Shown: piece after piece, positions 6,027-11,612 of the stretch
How the letters are laid out: the number at the start of each line of letters is the position of its first letter
How positions within the stretch are numbered: the first letter of the stretch is position 1
Source of the DNA: STF1-107 sp964457935
GTDB taxonomy: Bacteria > Bacillota > Clostridia > Christensenellales > UBA1242
Direction of reading: 5' to 3'
NCBI GenBank assembly: GCA_964457935.1
Contig: CAYWFC010000019.1
Span: forward strand, 1 to 17,704
DNA: 17,704 nucleotides
Program-made: the position numbers and the translations under genes
The notes under the pieces: generated by a model
Told to the model about the DNA's origin: nothing
Database searches by the model: none
What the model saw: the letters and a program-made list of their open reading frames with translations, nothing else

Positions 6027-6053
6027 ATTATACATCCCCCCCCCCTGAGTCAA
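6027..6053 (-). promoter_or_regulatory. Target-gene promoter with a G10 tract in the spacer (phase-variable)
   Basis: On the minus strand -35 TTGACT (6048-6053) and a perfect -10 TATAAT (6027-6032) are separated by 15 bp, ten of which are a G homopolymer (6036-6045). The start would be near 6020, about 23 nt before the ATG. The spacer is 2 bp short of the 17-bp optimum, so slippage that changes the G count should strongly change expression. Length-variable spacer tracts of this kind control phase variation in other bacteria. Confidence 0.75.
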
Positions 6054-6054
6054 G

Positions 6055-6316
6055 CGATTTTGACAATATTTAACAATTTTTCTGAGTTCAACAATACTTA
6101 ACATTTTTTCCGGGTGGGGTGAGTGTGGGATGTATAATAATCTAGTGGGATATACACTATTTTGATATTTTGCCATTTTTTTCAGGGTGGGAGTGAGTGA
6201 TGTATAACAATCTCGTGGGCGATATACCCGATTTTGACAACATTTAACAATTTTTCTGAGTTTAACTATACTTAACAATTTTTTTCTGAGTTACAATATT
6301 TAACATTTTTTCTGGG
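6055..6316. repeat. Degenerate tandem repeats upstream of the DGR target
   Basis: Two long direct copies beginning CGATTTTGACAA start at 6055 and 6229 (about 55 bp each), and a third partial copy ends at 6316. Between them lie two copies of a G-rich unit (GGGTGGG, GTGAGTG, GATGTATAA, AATCT, GTGGG, GATATAC-like) at 6112-6155 and 6185-6226. The minus-strand frame at 6009-6278 is a by-product of the repeat and has no ribosome site. 6317-6408 is AT-rich with nothing recognisable. Confidence 0.65.
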
Positions 6317-6408
6317 ATAGTCTTATTATATATGATAAGTATATACTAATATTATATACATATATAATATACACATCTCTGCATAGTACATGTCTTTGCA
6401 TAGCGCAC

Positions 6409-6441
6409 AAAAAAGCCAAGCCTATATTATCTCGGCTCGGC
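6409..6441 (-). terminator. Intrinsic terminator after cmk
   Basis: In minus-strand RNA GCCGAGCC (6434-6441) pairs with GGCUUGGC (6415-6422), 8 bp including one G-U, followed by six U (6414 to 6409). It ends the nifU-GGGtGRT-cmk unit and separates it from the DGR promoter region. Confidence 0.8.
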
Positions 6442-6503
6442 CTGTGTATTATTCACCTTTTCTGACATTCAGTGTTATTCTCTATCTTTTCTGATGTCTT
6501 ATG

Positions 6504-6647
6504 TTATTCTTCGTCATTTTTGACATCTAGTGATTTTTTCTCAGTCGCATTGGCTGGCTGCAATTTCAGTTGACTACAATTTGTAGCCAACTCACTGCCT
6601 TCCGCCTTTTGTATGGTGTCTACTACTTCGTCTATGGTAGTAGGCAT
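6504..6647 (-). other. Possible 47-codon frame carrying a copy of the cmk 3' end
   Basis: The frame begins MPTTIDEVVDTI and repeats TTIDEVVDTI from the Cmk C-terminus, then continues with an unrelated hydrophilic tail to a TAA at 6504-6506. It starts 3 nt after the cmk stop, in another frame, and has no clear ribosome site. It is more likely remnant sequence from a local duplication than a gene. Confidence 0.3.
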
Positions 6648-6703
6648 ATCTAGTGTGACTGGACGTGGCTGACTATAGTGTCTACCACTTCGTCTATGGT
6701 GGT
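6611..6703. repeat. Local duplication of the cmk 3' region (copies 6611-6641 and 6673-6703)
   Basis: Two 31-bp segments 62 bp apart match at 27 positions. The 6673-6703 copy is inside cmk near its 3' end, and the other lies after the cmk stop. Because 62 is not a multiple of three, the outer copy is out of frame with the gene. Confidence 0.7.
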
Positions 6704-7318
6704 GTGGGTATTGTCCAGTATGACTGCGCCGTCTGGGACGACTAGTGGAGCGATTTTCTTAGCTTTGTCGAATGCGTCGCGACTAAGTATCTGCTCGTAC
6801 AGTGTGTCTAGTGGGATGTCTTCGCCTCGGGCGTGGAGCTCTGCCTGTCTACGGCGTGCGCGCTCCATAGGGTCGCAGTCCAGATAAAACTTATACTCCG
6901 CGTCTGGCAAACAATAACTACCGCTATCTCTGCCGTCTATGACCATGGCTAGGTGTCGGCTGAGATCACGCTCTATCTGCACTATCTTTTGGCGGACGCA
7001 CAAGTGGGTGCTGTAGCGACTGGAGAGTTCGCTGATAACATTGACGTACAGTCTATCAGTCATATCCACGCCGTCCACATACACGTGCTGAGTACCGTCC
7101 ACAAACTCTGCGCGAATGTCGAGTGGAGTGATCACGCGTGCTATGGCTTCGGCGTCATCCACTGCTATGTGCTGGTCGTGCAGTACGCACCCCACTGCTC
7201 TATAAAATGCGCCCGAATTTAGGTGCACTATGCCGAGGCGCTGTGCCACGCGGGTGGCTATGGTGGACTTGCCCGAGCCAGCGGGACCGTCTATGGTAAT
7301 GGTGTAAATGTCTTTCAT
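6650..7318 (-). CDS. cmk: Cytidylate kinase
   Basis: A 222-residue kinase that phosphorylates CMP and dCMP with ATP in the cytoplasm. It has the P-loop GPAGSGKST (11-19), an SGAFYRA segment where the family has TGAMYRA, the nucleotide-binding VIDGRDSGSYCLPDAEYKFYLD region (128-149, family GRDIGT...PDA), and the lid/end motif SRDAFDKAKKIAPL (family RDxxDxxRxxAPL, with Lys for the usual Arg). The length is normal. AGGAG precedes the ATG. It lies 120 bp after the GGGtGRT gene, with no terminator seen between them, so it is probably the last gene of that unit. A partial copy of its 3' end follows the stop. Confidence 0.95.
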   Translation of the reverse strand: MKDIYTITIDGPAGSGKSTIATRVAQRLGIVHLNSGAFYRAVGCVLHDQHIAVDDAEAIARVITPLDIRAEFVDGTQHVYVDGVDMTDRLYVNVISELSSRYSTHLCVRQKIVQIERDLSRHLAMVIDGRDSGSYCLPDAEYKFYLDCDPMERARRRQAELHARGEDIPLDTLYEQILSRDAFDKAKKIAPLVVPDGAVILDNTHTTIDEVVDTIVSHVQSH

Positions 7319-7328
7319 AGTTTCTCCT

Positions 7329-7450
7329 AATATGTCTAATATTGTCTAAATATGTCCAATTTTTTCTCTATTTTATCTAAAAAGCACAAAATTGTCCAAA
7401 TTTATCTTATTTTTTTGGCTGATTTTGACTAAAAATGTCTAATTTTGTCT
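7329..7450. repeat. AT-rich short repeats between GGGtGRT gene and cmk
   Basis: TGTCYAAW-like octamers recur with a 10-bp period (7333, 7343 and 7353 starts) and again near 7394, 7437 and 7446, the last running into the 3' end of the GGGtGRT gene. No hairpin with a T-run is evident, so read-through into cmk is plausible. The function is unknown. Confidence 0.5.
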
Positions 7451-8443
7451 ATTTTCGTTAATTTCTGCCACTTTGACAGCCAGAGCGACGGTGGCGCCCA
7501 CGATAGGGTTATTGCCCATACCGATAAATCCCATCATATTCACGTGGGCTGGCACGCTACTACTGCCAGCGAACTGTGCTTCGCAGTGCATACGCCCCAT
7601 AGTGTCGGTCAAGCCGTAGCTAGCAGGGCCAGCGCCGACATTGTCTGGGTGGAGAGTACGGCCTGTACCGCCACCGCTAGCCACGCTATAGTAGTCCCAG
7701 CCATTGGCGTGGCAATACTTCTGATAAATGCCTGCCACTGGGTGTGAGAAGCGGACTGGATTGGTGCTATTGCCTGTGATAGATATCTGCACGCGCTCGT
7801 ACTTCATGATCTCCACGCCCTCGTCCACGTCGTCTGCGCCGTACACTATGACAGAGGCGTTCGCGCCTGTAGAGAATGTATAGTCGCGCACTATGGTGAG
7901 TGCATTGGTCTCATGGTCGTACTGTGTCTGGCGGTAAGTGAAGCCATTGATACGCGCGATGATGTAGGCAGAGTCTTTGCCCAGTCCCAGCAGGACTACC
8001 TTTAGCGGAGTGGTGCGCATAGCCATGGCGTGCTTCGCTATGCCCATGGCGCCTTTTGCCGCTGCGAACGACTCATGCCCTGCCAAAAAGCAGAATGTCT
8101 TAGTATTTTCGTCCAGCAGACGGCTAGCCAGTCTACCATGGCCTATACCTACTTGGCGTTTGTCCGCCACGCTACCCGGTGTGCAAAATGCCTGCAAGCC
8201 TTCGCCGATATACTCTGCTGCGCGCTGTGGTGACTGCTCGCCTGACTGCAATGCTATGGCGCATCCCAGTGTGTATGCCCAGCAAGCGTTGTCAAAACAT
8301 ATGTTTTGCACACCTTTCACTACACTGAAGACGTCGAGGCCGGCGCGGTCACATATGGCGCGTGCGTCAGACAGAGTCGCGATGCCATGTGCGTCTAGGC
8401 AGGTCTGGATGGTGTCTTTTTTCGATGCATATCCTTCAAACAT
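7439..8443 (-). CDS. GGGtGRT protein
   Basis: A 334-residue protein of the GGGtGRT family, named after its signature, seen here as SGGGTGRTLHPDN (256-268). The C-terminus is rich in conserved Gly/Asn motifs (GFIGMGNNPIVGATVALAVKVAE). Cysteines occur at 15, 31, 49, 54, 61, 87, 118, 244 and 287. The family is known from anaerobic Bacillota next to a NifU-like scaffold gene, as here; its exact biochemistry is not established to my knowledge, and an iron-sulfur link is inferred from the neighbour. The start (AAAGGAG, ATG at 8441-8443) lies 2 nt after the upstream stop, and the ribosome site sits in the last codons of that gene, so the two are translationally coupled. Confidence 0.9.
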   Translation of the reverse strand: MFEGYASKKDTIQTCLDAHGIATLSDARAICDRAGLDVFSVVKGVQNICFDNACWAYTLGCAIALQSGEQSPQRAAEYIGEGLQAFCTPGSVADKRQVGIGHGRLASRLLDENTKTFCFLAGHESFAAAKGAMGIAKHAMAMRTTPLKVVLLGLGKDSAYIIARINGFTYRQTQYDHETNALTIVRDYTFSTGANASVIVYGADDVDEGVEIMKYERVQISITGNSTNPVRFSHPVAGIYQKYCHANGWDYYSVASGGGTGRTLHPDNVGAGPASYGLTDTMGRMHCEAQFAGSSSVPAHVNMMGFIGMGNNPIVGATVALAVKVAEINENRQN

Positions 8444-8445
8444 AT

Positions 8446-9108
8446 TTACTCCTTTCTAGGGTCGACGAAGGTCACGCCCTCGTCGTACCTACCGAATGTC
8501 GATGTGCTCTGTGCGAGCGCTGTATTGGCGTCTGCGCCGTCCGATATGAGGGACATCATTTTGCCTAAGTTTACGTATTCGTAGCCTATGATCTCGCTAT
8601 GGTCATCTAGTGCCAGGCGCGAGATGTAGCCGTCTGATGTGTAGAAATAGCGCACGCCATTTTTGACATCAGCGTACGAAGTGCCTACCGCGCTCATGCG
8701 GTGCGCGCCAAGGTCCTCTAGACTGTCGCCCACTGCTAGCCCGCCGTCAGAAAATGCCGACTGTGTACGACCGTACACTATTTGATTAAACAAATTCTTC
8801 ATCGCCACATTGATGGCGTCGCACACCAGGTCAGTATTGAGTGCCTCGAGCAAGGTCTTGCCCGGCAATATCTCGCTAGCCATAGCACCGCTCTGTGTCA
8901 TACCGGTACAGCCTATGGTCTCGACCAGCGCCTCGGCTATGATGCCATTCTTTACATTTAGAGTGAGTTTGCAAGCGCCTTGCTGTGGGGCGCATGTCCC
9001 TACCCCATGCGAGAAGCCATTGATGTCGCTAATGTCTTTCGGGCAATACCATTTGCCTTCTTGCGGAATGGGGGCGGATGAATGAATATTTACACAATTT
9101 AATTCCAT
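8446..9108 (-). CDS. NifU-like iron-sulfur cluster assembly scaffold protein
   Basis: A 220-residue protein with a NifU/IscU N-type domain. Candidate ligand cysteines are C39 (GVGTCAP), C46, C67 (IGCTGM) and C96 (LVCDAI). The stretch LTLNVKNGIIAEALVETIGCTG (48-69) is characteristic of the fold. The C-terminal 90 residues are extra to the short scaffolds and typical of versions paired with GGGtGRT genes. Such scaffolds hold nascent clusters for transfer. I chose the ATG at 9106-9108 because AAGGAG lies 7 nt before it; a frame from 9153 would start upstream of the likely transcript start. First gene of a unit with the GGGtGRT gene and probably cmk. Confidence 0.88.
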   Translation of the reverse strand: MELNCVNIHSSAPIPQEGKWYCPKDISDINGFSHGVGTCAPQQGACKLTLNVKNGIIAEALVETIGCTGMTQSGAMASEILPGKTLLEALNTDLVCDAINVAMKNLFNQIVYGRTQSAFSDGGLAVGDSLEDLGAHRMSAVGTSYADVKNGVRYFYTSDGYISRLALDDHSEIIGYEYVNLGKMMSLISDGADANTALAQSTSTFGRYDEGVTFVDPRKE

Positions 9109-9130
9109 TTTTCTCTCCTTATTCGTATCT

Positions 9131-9139
9131 ATTATATCA
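9131..9139 (-). promoter_or_regulatory. Extended -10 promoter of the nifU-like gene
   Basis: The minus strand reads TGA-TATAAT (an extended -10) with a start near 9124 and a short leader holding AAGGAG. The -35 region is weak. It mirrors the recX -10: ATTATATC (9131-9138) and GATATAAT (9168-9175) are inverted copies, so two divergent promoters share about 45 bp. Confidence 0.6.
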
Positions 9140-9146
9140 CAAAAAC

Positions 9147-9175
9147 TGTACAACTAAAAATTATTTTGATATAAT
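9147..9175 (+). promoter_or_regulatory. Promoter of recX, with the predicted start at the ATG
   Basis: TGTACA (9147-9152), 17 bp, TATAAT (9170-9175) preceded by TG (extended -10). The expected start is about 7 nt after the -10, at 9182, which is the A of the recX start codon. No Shine-Dalgarno sequence precedes it, so the message may be leaderless. Confidence 0.6.
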
Positions 9176-9181
9176 ATTAAT

Positions 9182-9787
9182 ATGAAAATAGAAAAAATTG
9201 CTCTGCACAAAAAAACTAATACCAATATATTCTCAGTGTCGTTCGACGACGGGCGCGAGTACGTGCTACACAGCGACGTCATAGTGAAGCATGGCTTGTG
9301 CACAGGCGCCGAGGTCAGCGAAGCGGTGGTCATGGAGTGCGTGAACGACAGTCTAGTCATCATGGCGACCGAGCAGGCGCTAAAATACATATCTAGCAGG
9401 CTAAAGACTGTGAAACAACTGCGCACTTATCTGTACGGCAAAGGCTACGACGCAGACACCATTGACGTGGTGATAGCCAAACTGCGCGAGTACGGCATAC
9501 TAGACGACGCGGTGTACGCCAGGTGCTACGTGAATAGCGCTGGGAACAAATCGCGCGCTTACATACAGAACAAACTGGCATCTGTCGGCGTGTCAAAAGA
9601 GATAATCCACAGCCAGACAGGCGATATAGACGACTATACTGCTTGCGAGCGTGACGCGCTGAAATATATGCGGAGCAAGGTCGCGACTAGAGAGACTCTG
9701 CAGAAACTAAACGCGCACCTATTGTACAAGGGATACACATACGACACCATTACGCGAGTGATAGAGCGAAATTTTCGGGTAGACTGA
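9182..9787 (+). CDS. recX: Regulatory protein RecX
   Basis: A 201-residue RecX-family protein, an inhibitor or modulator of RecA filaments in recombination and the SOS response. The core of three-helix repeats is visible: ALKYISSRLKTVKQLRTYL (66-84), then GYDADTIDVVIAKLREYGILDD (88-109) and YARCYV, with a second unit around 145-200 ending GYTYDTITRVIERNF. The N-terminal part (1-60) is the short beta-rich extension common in Bacillota. Divergent from the nifU-like gene. No ribosome site is seen, and the ATG coincides with the predicted start of transcription. It ends inside its own terminator hairpin. Confidence 0.9.
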   Translation: MKIEKIALHKKTNTNIFSVSFDDGREYVLHSDVIVKHGLCTGAEVSEAVVMECVNDSLVIMATEQALKYISSRLKTVKQLRTYLYGKGYDADTIDVVIAKLREYGILDDAVYARCYVNSAGNKSRAYIQNKLASVGVSKEIIHSQTGDIDDYTACERDALKYMRSKVATRETLQKLNAHLLYKGYTYDTITRVIERNFRVD

Positions 9788-9803
9788 GCGGTCTATCTTT
9801 TTT
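9780..9803 (+). terminator. Intrinsic terminator of recX
   Basis: TAGAC (9780-9784) and GTCTA (9791-9795) form a short stem followed by TC and six T (9798-9803). The recX stop codon (9785-9787) is in the loop. Confidence 0.65.
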
Positions 9804-9878
9804 GTAGCATTTTGGGAGTGCGAGGCATATATTATGTGGTGTGGCTAGCAAAAAATCTGAGAATTTTGGCATTAAATA

Positions 9879-9907
9879 TTGACATTTTGTGTTTCTCGTG
9901 CTATCAT
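9879..9907 (+). promoter_or_regulatory. Promoter of the coiled-coil gene
   Basis: Perfect -35 TTGACA (9879-9884), 17-bp spacer, and -10 TATCAT (9902-9907) preceded by TGC (extended). The start near 9914 lies beyond the first in-frame ATG (9889), which fixes the true start at 9937. Confidence 0.78.
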
Positions 9908-9936
9908 ACCGTCTGGGAGAAAAGAAAGGAGAAATA

Positions 9937-10536
9937 ATGACTAATATACAAGAATTAAGGTCTGCTATAAATGAGAAAAATAGATTTTATACTCATTTGA
10001 CTCTCAATTATTATGAATATCAGAATAATTTGAAAGATTTAGACAAAAACATCAGTTCTGTCCAGAAGCAAAAGAAAAATTTGCTCGCACAGCAGAAAAG
10101 TCTCGCTACTACTCCACTGTTCGCATTCCAAAAGCTGGACTGCAAGAACAAAAAATCCGCACTCGCTAGATTTGCGACTGGCGCCCTCGCTACTGTGTGC
10201 ACTGTAGTGTGCTTGCCTGTGACCCTGTGCCGTAGCGCTATCAATGGTGCCAAAAATATCGAGATCAATAACCAATCTATCGAATTGGATGAGAAAATGA
10301 TCGCGTTGTTGGAAGAAAAAGCATTCATCGAGAGCGAGATGAAAAGTATCAAGGCTAGATTGACCCAGATCAATAGCGATATCTCTGCTTTGAACAAACT
10401 GTACAATATCGAGTACGAGACATTTACCCAAAATACTAAACAAAACACTTTGATGTCAAGACTTTCTAACGACACTGCAAATACTACATCTCCCGACGCT
10501 AGTGCTACGAAAGAAACGACTAACGAAATCTGCTAA
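9937..10536 (+). CDS. Hypothetical coiled-coil protein with a central hydrophobic segment
   Basis: I do not recognise this 199-residue protein. Two heptad-rich stretches (about 24-56 and 103-150, rich in Lys, Gln, Glu and Leu) flank a hydrophobic segment (about 75-98, ALARFATGALATVCTVVCLPV). The last 45 residues are Thr/Ser/Asn-rich and look unstructured. This suggests a hairpin of two coiled-coil arms around a membrane-inserted or membrane-touching segment. GAAAGGAG precedes the chosen ATG, and an earlier in-frame ATG at 9889 is upstream of the predicted transcript start. It has its own promoter and lies alone between recX and acpS. A phage-type tape or membrane-stress protein is possible, but nothing in the sequence decides it. 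Confidence 0.8.
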   Translation: MTNIQELRSAINEKNRFYTHLTLNYYEYQNNLKDLDKNISSVQKQKKNLLAQQKSLATTPLFAFQKLDCKNKKSALARFATGALATVCTVVCLPVTLCRSAINGAKNIEINNQSIELDEKMIALLEEKAFIESEMKSIKARLTQINSDISALNKLYNIEYETFTQNTKQNTLMSRLSNDTANTTSPDASATKETTNEIC

Positions 10537-10550
10537 TATCGTCTCTATGA

Positions 10551-10574
10551 CCACAAATTGTGAAATATTTGTGG
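10551..10574 (+). terminator. Stem-loop after the coiled-coil gene, possible terminator
   Basis: CCACAAAT (10551-10558) and ATTTGTGG (10567-10574) form an 8-bp stem. A run of nine T comes only 20 nt later (10595-10603), so termination is uncertain. Another inverted repeat, TATTGTA/TACAATA (10606-10620), lies just before the acpS ribosome site. Confidence 0.4.
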
Positions 10575-10636
10575 TGTAGGACGAAATTGGTGGATTTTTT
10601 TTTGATATTGTATTACAATACTTAAGAGGAGCGCAT

Positions 10637-10984
10637 ATGTATATAGGTATAGATATAGAGACAATATCCAGATTCGAACACTGCGACGACAAAGTACTGC
10701 ACAGAGTATTCACAGACAGCGAGCGCGAATACTGTATGTCACACAGGAAATTCGCCCAGCACCTAGCAGGTATGTGGTGCGCCAAAGAGGCAGTCATCAA
10801 AGCACTCGAAGATAGGTCTATTGATTATATAGATATAGTCATATCTCATAAAGAAAACGGCGCGCCCTACGTAGTGCTGACCGCTGACCTACAGAGTAGG
10901 CTCGCCAATATCAATGCGAGCGAAATCCACCTGTCCATATCACACGACTCCACGCACGCCACCGCAGTGTGCCTGCTAAGATAA
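10637..10984 (+). CDS. acpS: Holo-[acyl-carrier-protein] synthase
   Basis: A 115-residue AcpS-type phosphopantetheinyl transferase that moves 4'-phosphopantetheine from CoA to the acyl carrier protein for fatty-acid synthesis. Family motifs: GIDIETISRF (4-13, metal-binding D6), VFTDSEREYC (24-33), WCAKEAVIKAL (47-57, E51), and HLSISHD (98-104). Normal length for the family. AAGAGGAG lies 5 nt before the ATG. Degenerate copies of its 3' end follow the stop, then a strong two-way terminator. Confidence 0.95.
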   Translation: MYIGIDIETISRFEHCDDKVLHRVFTDSEREYCMSHRKFAQHLAGMWCAKEAVIKALEDRSIDYIDIVISHKENGAPYVVLTADLQSRLANINASEIHLSISHDSTHATAVCLLR

Positions 10985-11053
10985 TACATCCACGCTAATA
11001 CTGTGACCCACATTGAGATAATATATTCACACCATAGCGTGCCTGCTGAGATA
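10971..11053 (+). repeat. Imperfect repeats of the acpS 3' end
   Basis: GCCTGCTAAGATAA at the end of acpS (10971-10984) recurs as GCCTGCTGAGATAA at 11041-11054, and a related segment (GAGATAATATATTCAC) lies at 11015-11030. The period is about 35 bp. These copies follow the stop codon and are non-coding. Confidence 0.5.
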
Positions 11054-11086
11054 AAAAAATAAAAAGCATTTTGCTTTTTATTTTTT
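11054..11086. terminator. Bidirectional intrinsic terminator between acpS and the zinc-ribbon operon
   Basis: Fifteen perfect base pairs (11054-11068 with 11072-11086) around a 3-nt loop, with a GC core (GCA/TGC) and A-rich/T-rich outer parts. T-runs result on both strands, so it can end acpS (+) and the converging operon (-). Confidence 0.85.
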
Positions 11087-11090
11087 AGTA

Positions 11091-11336
11091 TTATTTGATA
11101 TCTCTAATGATGCGGATTTGTTCTTTGATGTATTCGAGAGTTTTCTCATCATCGCTGACTTGAGCCACATTGGCTAGAGTGGTGAGTTTGTCTGCATCTA
11201 TTCTCTGCAAGTACAGTTTCTTCGCGTCAGCGGTGAGTGGATTGCCACAGTTAGCGCAGAAGTTGCCTGACTTGATCAAATCTCTGCAGTTGGCGCAAAT
11301 GATGCCGTCCTCACTATTTTTTGTCCCAAAATTCAT
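11091..11336 (-). CDS. Small zinc-ribbon protein (second copy)
   Basis: An 81-residue protein with one four-Cys zinc ribbon: CANC (14-17) and CANCGNPLT (27-35), followed by a helical tail rich in Asp, Glu, Lys and Ile (IKEQIRIIRDIK at the end). It parallels the 79-residue protein encoded just upstream: both have CANC-(9-11 residues)-(F/Y)-CANCGN-x-LT and end in a similar amphipathic helix, so they look like duplicated genes. AGGAGG lies 5 nt before the ATG. It is the last gene of the phosphoesterase operon. The partner or function is unknown; such ribbons often mediate protein or nucleic-acid contacts. Confidence 0.82.
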   Translation of the reverse strand: MNFGTKNSEDGIICANCRDLIKSGNFCANCGNPLTADAKKLYLQRIDADKLTTLANVAQVSDDEKTLEYIKEQIRIIRDIK

Positions 11337-11372
11337 AATTTCCTCCTATAAATATATTTTCCAAAAGAGTGT

Positions 11373-11612
11373 CTACAATCTCTGCAGATACTCCTTCAAA
11401 ATGGCTAAACTATTGACATCTCTGATATTCGATGACAGGTCGGAGATGATGTCTAGTTTGATACTTTTCGCCCTTTCGTCCTCCATGGCGATAGCGAATT
11501 CTGTCAAGGCGTTGCCACAATTCGCACAATAATTCTGACTGGCGCTGATGAGCGCAGTACTACAATTAGCACAGCATTGCTGGCCGTCTTTCTCTACATA
11601 TCCATTGATCAT
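11373..11612 (-). CDS. Small zinc-ribbon protein (first copy)
   Basis: A 79-residue protein with CANC (14-17) and CANCGNALT (29-37), giving one zinc site, then a helical tail ending AILKEYLQRL. Its ATG overlaps the stop of the upstream gene in an ATGA arrangement (11609-11612), and GGAGG lies about 10 nt before the start, so translation is coupled. The gene after it encodes a paralogue. A role with the two phosphoesterase-like proteins is inferred only from the operon. Confidence 0.82.
   Translation of the reverse strand: MINGYVEKDGQQCCANCSTALISASQNYCANCGNALTEFAIAMEDERAKSIKLDIISDLSSNIRDVNSLAILKEYLQRL

Noticed and set aside
6009..6278. 89-codon minus-strand frame upstream of the target
   Set aside because: It consists of translated tandem repeats, overlaps the promoter, and has no ribosome site.
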